IMG/VR virus record: IMGVR_UViG_3300025698_000051
Coordinates: 1 to 25,327 of that record
Strand: one strand, 5' to 3'
DNA: 25,327 bases
Origin: a virus
The number at the start of each line of letters is the position of its first letter. Positions within the stretch are counted from its first letter, which is position 1. The notes under the pieces were generated by a model. It did not search any database. It was not told the origin of the DNA and was given only the letters and a program-made list of their open reading frames with translations. Below, in pieces: positions 7,480 to 12,817 of the stretch. Both the position numbers and the translations under genes were made by a program.

Positions 7480-7750
7480 ATTGATTCAATATTTCAATGA
7501 TTGCTTGATAATATTCGCTCTTAACATCGATATAAAAATTTAATTGTTTACCCCACGATATAAGGTCGCTCATGTTTGACGTGAGTGCCTTTATTGCGCC
7601 TAGGCTATCACTCGGTACATTCTCCAAACTAGGTTGCTCAGGTCGTCCAATGGTGAATGGTTTAATATCAATGCTATGTGGAGGTTTTGTCGTCTGACAA
7701 CTTGTTAAAGTTATCAACAATATCATTAGCAATATCAATAATCTCTTCAT
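7478..7750 (-). CDS. Outer-membrane spanin lipoprotein (Rz1-like)
   Basis: A 90-residue protein beginning MKRLLILLMILLITLTSC: a short basic start, a hydrophobic stretch and a lipobox LTSC, with Cys18 as the lipidated residue. The mature part begins with a Pro/Thr-containing segment (TTKPP), as in o-spanins, and ends in a helical region. AAGGAGG is 8 bases before the ATG. The gene starts inside the i-spanin gene in another frame (77-base overlap), the classic Rz/Rz1 arrangement. O-spanins bridge to the i-spanin across the periplasm to fuse the two membranes at lysis. It implies a host with an outer membrane. Confidence 0.8.
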   Translation of the reverse strand: MKRLLILLMILLITLTSCQTTKPPHSIDIKPFTIGRPEQPSLENVPSDSLGAIKALTSNMSDLISWGKQLNFYIDVKSEYYQAIIEILNQ

Positions 7751-8000
7751 CAGTTTCTGCCTCCTTTATCTCAGTTTTTTGTTCATCGTTTGCCTTATCT
7801 TTTTTCTTCTCTTCCTGAACAATCTTAGTTGATAACTCATCATGTTTTTGAATGATATCTTTTTCCTTTTTGACCTTGAGAATCTGAGTCTTTGCTTCCT
7901 CAACGTCTTTTTCTAAGTTATCCTTTTGCTTCTTTTGTATCCCAAGAAGGGCGAGTAGAAGCGTGAACACTCCAACTATGATAGATATAATTGTTGTCAT
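7674..8000 (-). CDS. Inner-membrane spanin (Rz-like)
   Basis: A 108-residue protein with one N-terminal membrane segment (ISIIVGVFTLLLALLGI) followed by a highly charged coiled coil over most of its length (from about residue 22). This is the i-spanin layout. The ATG at 8000 shares its A with the TGA of the holin candidate; a GTG one codon earlier is too close to AAGGAG. The 3' end overlaps the lipoprotein gene out of frame. Function as spanin is inferred from topology and overlap, since spanins are poorly conserved in sequence. Confidence 0.8.
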   Translation of the reverse strand: MTTIISIIVGVFTLLLALLGIQKKQKDNLEKDVEEAKTQILKVKKEKDIIQKHDELSTKIVQEEKKKDKANDEQKTEIKEAETDEEIIDIANDIVDNFNKLSDDKTST

Positions 8001-8236
8001 CACGACTCCTTATATTTCTTAACAGCTGAGTTAGCACCAATAGAAGCTATAAGAGAGATATACAATGGTGCAAAGCCTTTTAAGAAGGTCGTGTAGCCAC
8101 TCATGTTGAAACTCGGTACGAACGCACCTACAACGCCTGTCAAGAATGCTAAGATAAGCATCCATAGCGTGAGGCTCTTAGCTATGCCTGTAGACTCCTT
8201 GCTTTTTGTTGCCGTCTTACAATTAAATTCTTCCAT
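8000..8236 (-). CDS. Holin candidate with two membrane segments
   Basis: A 78-residue protein with a hydrophilic N-terminus, then two membrane helices (about 22-44, LWMLILAFLTGVVGAFV, and about 52-70, APLYISLIASIGA) and a short charged tail (KKYKES). This fits a class II holin. Its position directly before the spanin pair, with coupled stop/start, supports a lysis role: forming the inner-membrane lesion. No endolysin is found beside it, so that gene must lie elsewhere or be unrecognised. Confidence 0.65.
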   Translation of the reverse strand: MEEFNCKTATKSKESTGIAKSLTLWMLILAFLTGVVGAFVPSFNMSGYTTFLKGFAPLYISLIASIGANSAVKKYKES

Positions 8237-8245
8237 AATTTTCTC

Positions 8246-8542
8246 CTATTGTATCACTAGATATACCATACCAATAATCGTGGATATCATGCCAACGCCC
8301 ATCGCTATTTCCTTCCATACCGCACCTTTCGATAACAATCGTGTCTCAATTTTAATGACCTTTTCTCTTACTTCTGTAACAGATCGTGTGAGTTCTTTCC
8401 AATCGCCATTCATGATTCGCTTGTCGTGTGCGCTCACCATAGCACGTATGCTCTCCGATTCGATAAGGTGTTTATCTAAAGCCCTGTCGGTTTTATCCAC
8501 TGTCTTTTCAATCTGTGTAAGTCGTTGTTCCATAATTTCCAT
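8246..8542 (-). CDS. Coiled-coil, C-tail-anchored membrane protein (XhlA-like)
   Basis: A 98-residue protein: an N-terminal coiled coil (QRLTQIEKTVDKTDRALDKH and on to about residue 70) and a single C-terminal membrane helix (IAMGVGMISTIIGMVYLVI). The topology matches haemolysin XhlA-type phage proteins that accompany holins. The ATG at 8542 has AAGGA 8 bases upstream; an earlier in-frame TTG has none. It lies between two other membrane-protein genes in the lysis cassette. Role in lysis inferred from topology and context. Confidence 0.6.
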   Translation of the reverse strand: MEIMEQRLTQIEKTVDKTDRALDKHLIESESIRAMVSAHDKRIMNGDWKELTRSVTEVREKVIKIETRLLSKGAVWKEIAMGVGMISTIIGMVYLVIQ

Positions 8543-8553
8543 GCGATATTCCT

Positions 8554-8775
8554 TTATATGAGTAACAGAATGCAAGCCAAAGCAATTCCAAGAATGTCAG
8601 CTACCAAATCGTAAACATTATCCCGACTGAAACCCCTCTTCTTGATGTCGTATGCTTCTTTGCCTAAAGCTAACACTACAGCAAGTGGCAGATAAATAGT
8701 TGTGAGGAAGTAGCAGTAGAGGAAGTGGATGGCTTTGTCAGATGTTAGGAGTTTAAGGAGTTTGTTCGTATTCAC
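8554..8775 (-). CDS. Small phage membrane protein
   Basis: A 73-residue protein with a DKAIHF start motif, a first membrane segment (about 18-36), a GKEAYDIKKRG loop, DLVADILG and a second membrane segment to the C-terminus. The pattern DKxxHF ... GKExYD ... DxxADxxG is a recurring one in small phage and bacterial membrane proteins. The GTG start at 8775 is supported by AGGAGG 7 bases upstream and overlaps the preceding gene by 23 bases. It may act with the holin, but function is not established. Confidence 0.6.
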   Translation of the reverse strand: MNTNKLLKLLTSDKAIHFLYCYFLTTIYLPLAVVLALGKEAYDIKKRGFSRDNVYDLVADILGIALACILLLI

Positions 8776-9082
8776 GTATCAACCTCCTTGCCTCTTTTCT
8801 ATCCGCTACAAGGTTACGATATTCAACTTCTGCATCAAGCCCTAACTCTGCACACTTAGCATATACCCAATCTGTGCTGTCGAGCAGTTGATGTAGTTGA
8901 ATAAGCAAATCCTTCTCATTAAGTTGTTTGAATGTGGCGTTAGGATTTGTCGTCCTGTAGCAATCACATTCGTAAGAAGTGTCGCCATCTTCGGTTGCGG
9001 GTATCTCAACGAAATTTCCCCTGAGTTCGATGATGTTTCCCATTTCCAAGCGTTCTGTTTTATTTAATACATTTTGTTTCAT
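8753..9082 (-). CDS. Gene coupled to the RT; possible tail-fibre-assembly-like protein
   Basis: A 109-residue protein. The N-terminal half is strand-rich with an acidic loop (ATEDGDTSYECD). The C-terminal half carries LLDSTDWVYAKCAELG followed by VADRKEARRLIREYE, a pattern like the LLxxTDW ... R ... R helix pair of phage tail-fibre assembly and XkdW-like proteins. It starts by an ATGA overlap with the reverse transcriptase stop and has AAAGGAG before it, so it is cotranslated with the RT. Two roles are possible: chaperone for the diversified fibre, or an unrecognised DGR accessory factor. It does not look like Avd. Assignment tentative. Confidence 0.5.
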   Translation of the reverse strand: MKQNVLNKTERLEMGNIIELRGNFVEIPATEDGDTSYECDCYRTTNPNATFKQLNEKDLLIQLHQLLDSTDWVYAKCAELGLDAEVEYRNLVADRKEARRLIREYEQTP

Positions 9083-10173
9083 GCTATCTCCTTTAATTTT
9101 AATTTTTCTATCATACGTTGCCTAATTTGGTTTTCATAATCAGTACCATTTATAACTTCTTTAAGGTGCAAATCTTTGATTACATGTTCTATCTCTTGAT
9201 GAAAGAATAGACAATCTGAATGTTGTGCCATACCTTTATATGATAGCACACTTCTTGCTAAATGGGGGGTTGGATCTTTCTTTACTTGAGTAATCCTCCG
9301 TCTAATATTAAGATATGTTTTACCTCTTAATACTTGTTTATTCCGATATGTTTTCATACCCAACATATCTATAAACCTATTTCTGCTCCACTTGTAAATC
9401 TTTATTTTACCTTTACCACTTTCTTTAATTTCTAAACCAATAGTAGGTAGATATTCCCTAATAAAATCAGCTACTTTCTGGGCTTTTCTTTTTGTTTTAG
9501 TAAGAACTAATATATCGTCCACATAACGAATATAGAATTTTAGTTTGAACTTCTCTTTCATAATATGGTCGAGTTCGTCAAAATAAAATAAAGCCAACCA
9601 CAAGTTCAAATAACTACCGAGAGTCACTCCTACACCATTAGGTGATTCTTTATAAAGCATCTTTTCTATAAGAGATATTATTTTCTTATCCCTTATTTTT
9701 AACTTCAATTTATCGATTAGAATTGATATAGGAATGCTTGGGTAGTATTTTCGTACGTCCATTTTTAGGACATATTTTGTACCACGTTGCTGAGACCAAT
9801 GTTTAATGAGTTTGTTACCATAACTCAATCCACGGTTTGGGATATTTGCTACGTTATGTTGTATAAACGTTGCTTCAAAATGGGGCTTCATGAGAGTCAC
9901 TAAAGCCCAATGCACCATTTGGTCACGAAATGCAGGACAGGAAATATCACGCATCTTCTTAGCGTTCTTATCCCACTTTGTCATATTTCTACATAACTGG
10001 GGTTCATATGTTTCATTGCATAATTCTTCAATAAGTTTAGCTTGTGTTTCAGAGTTATTCATCTTTTGTACAGATGCTCTTTTACGTTTGCCTTTGCTTG
10101 CGTTATGCCAACAATAAGCCATGAGTTCAGGGTCAAGTAGTTTATCATAAGTGATATCTTTCCATGTTTTCAT
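9079..10173 (-). CDS. Diversity-generating retroelement reverse transcriptase
   Basis: A 364-residue RT, usual DGR size. Visible elements: RDISCPAFRDQMVHWAL (about 75-91), PNRGLSYG (112-119), motif A KMDVRKYYPSI with catalytic D139, the motif-4 region LGSYLNLWLA (185-194), and YVDD at 217-220. The hydrophobic L185 stands where processive RTs have Gln, as in DGR enzymes. However, the usual SQ of (I/V/L)GxxxSQ is N190-L191. It copies TR RNA into cDNA with errors at adenines, and the cDNA replaces VR in the fibre gene. AAAGGAT precedes the ATG. It lies 3' of the fibre gene and TR, in the same direction. The adjacent TR/VR pair makes the DGR assignment secure. Confidence 0.93.
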   Translation of the reverse strand: MKTWKDITYDKLLDPELMAYCWHNASKGKRKRASVQKMNNSETQAKLIEELCNETYEPQLCRNMTKWDKNAKKMRDISCPAFRDQMVHWALVTLMKPHFEATFIQHNVANIPNRGLSYGNKLIKHWSQQRGTKYVLKMDVRKYYPSIPISILIDKLKLKIRDKKIISLIEKMLYKESPNGVGVTLGSYLNLWLALFYFDELDHIMKEKFKLKFYIRYVDDILVLTKTKRKAQKVADFIREYLPTIGLEIKESGKGKIKIYKWSRNRFIDMLGMKTYRNKQVLRGKTYLNIRRRITQVKKDPTPHLARSVLSYKGMAQHSDCLFFHQEIEHVIKDLHLKEVINGTDYENQIRQRMIEKLKLKEIA

Positions 10174-10433
10174 ATTTTATCCTTTACAATCAACGATGTT
10201 CGCATTATTTCAGCTACCAACCATTTTTTAGTTATTGTATTTTCCAAAAGGAGGACTAAAGATATGTTAAGAAACGTAAGGATAAGGCGAGAGCCGTTGT
10301 TAATGTTCGTGTTAGTAGGAGAGTTGTTACCATTAGAATACACTAGTGAGACGTTAGTACCATTGTTCCAATTACCACCTAAGTGAAGCACTCGCTTATA
10401 CCTTTAACCCTTTTTATAATTTTATTGCTACAT
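10174..10433 (-). ncRNA. TR-containing template RNA region
   Basis: The interval between the VR-side hairpin and the RT start holds the template repeat and about 105 bases of downstream spacer. In the Bordetella phage DGR the TR plus spacer RNA is the template and priming scaffold; here the same role is inferred. The ends of the RNA are not determined. The 5' part (10398-10433) is AT-rich on the coding strand and could hold a promoter, but no convincing -35/-10 pair is seen, so processing from the fibre transcript is also possible. Confidence 0.6.
10280..10397 (-). repeat. DGR template repeat (TR)
   Basis: 118 bases matching the 3' end of the fibre gene without gaps. Read on the - strand it is rich in AAC/AAT triplets (11 Asn codons in the frame matching the fibre). 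All 17 mismatches to VR are at TR adenines (positions 10298, 10300, 10310, 10312, 10316, 10325, 10327, 10339, 10344, 10354, 10355, 10366, 10367, 10373, 10380, 10384, 10396). The - strand changes are A to T nine times, A to G six, A to C two. By my count TR has about 35 adenines here, so about half differ. Homology breaks at non-adenine mismatches at both ends (10279 and 10398). Confidence 0.97.
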
Positions 10434-10452
10434 GGGGGCTTGCACAGCCCCC
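10434..10452 (-). other. Hairpin just downstream of VR (DGR target-site candidate)
   Basis: A perfect 7-bp inverted repeat GGGGGCT / AGCCCCC with a 5-base loop, 13 bases after the fibre stop and about 21 bases beyond the 3' edge of VR. Many phage DGRs carry a hairpin or cruciform at this place that aids target recognition. No T-run follows on the - strand, so a terminator is less likely. Caveat: related GGGGGC hairpins occur elsewhere in the window without any VR. Confidence 0.65.
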
Positions 10453-10465
10453 AAACCCCTGTGAA

Positions 10466-12310
10466 CTAAGAACGGATAAGGCGAGAGCCGTAGCTAATGT
10501 TCGAGATAGAAGGAGAGTAGATACCATTAGAACACACCAGTGAGACGCCAGTACCATTGAGCCAATAACCACCAAAGCGAAGCACTCGCGTTCCAGTTCT
10601 TGCTGAATCAAAGTAATACAAATATGCACTATAGAATGTCACACTACCTGCTACAGCACCCCAGAGAATCGGTACATCAATCATACCTCCTTCTACCTCG
10701 ATGCCTTCTCTTATCTGCTGATATCCATTAGCCGCATAATCTCCTATTCCCAAGTCAACCCAGCCGTCTGCACCTCTAGGGTCTGTGATGTTATACTTTG
10801 TGGGGTCTGCACATCCGTAGTACCGCCCATCGTAACGCATGAATCCTGCGTTGAATTGCCAGACGTTACCCCACAAATCCCAGATTCCTCTGTATGCGAC
10901 GTGGCTCATATTTGCACTACTATATTGCTCTATGTACCCACTCCCATCACCAATTGTATCGAAGATGGTCTGAGGTACTGACTGACCCCATGAAACTATT
11001 GTATTACCAATTGCAATGTTGAAAACAGCACCGTCAATAGTTATTGTCTGAGTGCCATCGCCATTGTCTGTTACATCGGTAATGAGTCTGTTTTGAGCTA
11101 TGCTGTTATTTGTGTATGATGTACCAATTTGTACGGTCATGCCAACATGAAAATTAGTTAAAGTATCTGGGATGGTTATCGTGTTGCCATCAGTTGATAT
11201 TGCAACAGCTTCATAGCTAGCTCCTGAACCGTATGGCATCCCAGAGTTTATACCCTGTCCGTACATACCCTTGTGATTGAGAGAGCCACCTTCTATAGTC
11301 GATAACATAAATATAGAGTGCATGGTGTTGCTATCGTACATGCTCCACTCGCTATCACCCTGCGCGTACATGCCCGTAATAAAATTAGTGTAACTTATAT
11401 TCGTTTCTGGTGCTTCACCAACTCTTGACCTGTATTCACTACCAACTTTTGATGCTGGCATGGAAGCAATGAGTTGTTCTGCTTTCTGCTTGAAACCAAG
11501 ACGCTTTTTTCTAGAGATATACAAATATCTGTGACCACCAGAGCGATAGTCCTTGTACCAAAATTCTGGAATGCGTGTCATTAGTTCACCGTCGAAAGCA
11601 TCGTACCCTGCATCAGTCTGAAGTATTTTCACCCCAGCCACAGAGACTTTCACGTGCTTCATCTCAGACCAAGGATACACCGAGTCGAAACTTGAAGTGA
11701 TAGCTTTTGTACCATCTGGAGCAGTTACTGTCATTCCTACAGCATCAAGCAATCTGGTGTTCGCACCTGTAGTTTCGTTGATATCCAATCCGTAAACTCG
11801 TGTATCTATGAGTTCGTACAATTCCTTGGCATCATTGGCACTGGCAATTTTACCGAGTCCACCGATAAAGTCGTCTACAATGTCGTCTTTTACTGCTTTC
11901 TTCGTATCCAACTCCTCCAACGCTCCACCAATCGTAACAGCATCAATCCCACCAACAGGAGTAAATACTGCACCTTCGGAATTGTCCTTTATAGATTTGA
12001 GTACTGAGCCAGCAGTGTTTACATCAGCTTCAAGAGTTGCTATCGCATCCGCATTATCTTTGACCGTTTCGTCAGTCCAGCCTACGCCCTTGATTTCATC
12101 ATTAATGAGGTCCTGTGCATCACTGACAGGCTTATCAGCATCACTTACATTATCAACATTCCCAAGCCCCACATTAGCCTTGGTCATCAAGGTTTCCGCA
12201 GCTATCTTCTTAGCTACGCCATTCTGATCAAGCCCTATCTTTTCAGTGCCATTCTTCAATAATTCTGTTGCTTCTGTTGGATTTTCTCCAAACTTCTTAG
12301 GTGCTGTCAT
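10466..12310 (-). CDS. DGR-diversified receptor-binding tail protein (C-type-lectin fold C-terminus)
   Basis: A 614-residue protein. The N-terminal part has the tail-fibre motif NVGLGNVDNVSDADKPVSDA (about 45-64) and helical trimer-like repeats, so it probably attaches to the tail. From about residue 215 a formylglycine-generating-enzyme/C-type-lectin-like domain follows, with GIWDLWGNVWQF (about 485-496), and it is interrupted by a strand-rich insert near 375-440. The last 40 residues (about 574-614) are the VR and end FGGYWLNGTG...YGSRLIRS. This matches the variable proteins of phage and Treponema DGRs, which display variable residues on the ligand-binding face. ATG 12310 has GGAGG nearby; an in-frame TTG upstream does not. 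One base separates it from the preceding stop. Confidence 0.9.
   Translation of the reverse strand: MTAPKKFGENPTEATELLKNGTEKIGLDQNGVAKKIAAETLMTKANVGLGNVDNVSDADKPVSDAQDLINDEIKGVGWTDETVKDNADAIATLEADVNTAGSVLKSIKDNSEGAVFTPVGGIDAVTIGGALEELDTKKAVKDDIVDDFIGGLGKIASANDAKELYELIDTRVYGLDINETTGANTRLLDAVGMTVTAPDGTKAITSSFDSVYPWSEMKHVKVSVAGVKILQTDAGYDAFDGELMTRIPEFWYKDYRSGGHRYLYISRKKRLGFKQKAEQLIASMPASKVGSEYRSRVGEAPETNISYTNFITGMYAQGDSEWSMYDSNTMHSIFMLSTIEGGSLNHKGMYGQGINSGMPYGSGASYEAVAISTDGNTITIPDTLTNFHVGMTVQIGTSYTNNSIAQNRLITDVTDNGDGTQTITIDGAVFNIAIGNTIVSWGQSVPQTIFDTIGDGSGYIEQYSSANMSHVAYRGIWDLWGNVWQFNAGFMRYDGRYYGCADPTKYNITDPRGADGWVDLGIGDYAANGYQQIREGIEVEGGMIDVPILWGAVAGSVTFYSAYLYYFDSARTGTRVLRFGGYWLNGTGVSLVCSNGIYSPSISNISYGSRLIRS
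10474..10591 (-). repeat. DGR variable repeat (VR) at the 3' end of the fibre gene
   Basis: The target copy, offset 194 bases from TR. The shared 17 bases at its 3' side (10474-10490, containing GGCTCTCGCC on the - strand) are the likely initiation of mutagenic homing (IMH). The 17 nucleotide differences from TR produce 13 amino-acid changes (for example TR-encoded NWNNGTN becomes YWLNGTG) and one silent change. No stop codon arises, since AAC/AAT templates cannot give one by A substitution alone. Confidence 0.97.
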
Positions 12311-12311
12311 A

Positions 12312-12611
12312 TTAAGCCTCCACTCTTGCAAGACACTTCCATATCATGCGTTTTTGCACATATATCTTTTCGCTTACAATATAGTCAATCTCGACATCAT
12401 ACATGCCAGCCGGCACAGTAAAATCACATTGTAAGATTGCTATACCTGTCTCGCCACTTGTGGTAACATCAGCATCAATACTCTGGCTTGCATCACCAGT
12501 AGTACTGTGCAATATTAAAGCAACTCCGTTATCTCTGATATCAATAGCATTACCATCTTGAGTAATGGTCACTCTATATATCTTGCTCGCCCCTGTGTAA
12601 AATTCATACAT
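12312..12611 (-). CDS. Small beta-rich tail protein
   Basis: A 99-residue protein, mostly predicted strands: YEFYTGASKIYRVTITQDGN, then VALILHSTTGD, then a PAGMYDVEIDYIVSEK segment. This resembles small immunoglobulin-like or BppU-N-like domains that sit in baseplates and connect receptor-binding proteins. The ATG at 12611 overlaps the TAA of the preceding gene (TAATG), so it is chosen over an in-frame TTG 24 bases upstream that lacks a ribosome binding site. It lies directly upstream of the fibre gene and may be its adaptor. Function inferred from fold type and position. Confidence 0.6.
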   Translation of the reverse strand: MYEFYTGASKIYRVTITQDGNAIDIRDNGVALILHSTTGDASQSIDADVTTSGETGIAILQCDFTVPAGMYDVEIDYIVSEKIYVQKRMIWKCLARVEA

Positions 12612-12817
12612 TAAAATACCCTCATGTCTTGCCAATATCCATAATATACCCCATCAAACCCATAGTAGCTATCACCATATCCATAATATCTTGGCTCGCT
12701 TATCATAGAGCCTTCCTCAAGGGTAGATACAGGAGATATATCAGCAAGAGTTGCCAACGGTGTTATCTCTGTTTTTACACTCTCTATCCCGCCATTCTCT
12801 AATCGTAGCCTTACCAT
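12611..12817 (-). CDS. Small tail-tip protein with YYG repeats
   Basis: A 68-residue protein. The first half is soluble and strand-like (RLRLENGGIESVKTEI). The second half has three xYYGx repeats spaced about seven residues apart (RYYGYGD, SYYGFDG, VYYGYWQ). It is coupled by TAATG overlaps to genes on both sides. The same repeat type occurs in the distal tail gene at 15678-16475. No named family is recognised; a structural tail-tip role is inferred from position. Confidence 0.55.
   Translation of the reverse strand: MVRLRLENGGIESVKTEITPLATLADISPVSTLEEGSMISEPRYYGYGDSYYGFDGVYYGYWQDMRVF

Noticed and set aside
10170-10391. 73-residue reading frame across TR toward the RT
   Set aside because: The frame begins with a GTG inside TR, without a ribosome binding site, and its N-terminal similarity to the fibre is due to TR being a copy of VR. 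Its Asn-rich sequence is the mutable template, not a protein.
10395-10400. TATAAG -10-like box at the 5' edge of TR
   Set aside because: Transcription from it would start inside TR and omit part of the template, and no matching -35 exists 16-18 bases upstream.
10434-10452. The post-VR hairpin as an ordinary terminator
   Set aside because: On the - strand it is followed by ATGTAGCAAT, with no T-run, and the RT downstream needs transcription through it.
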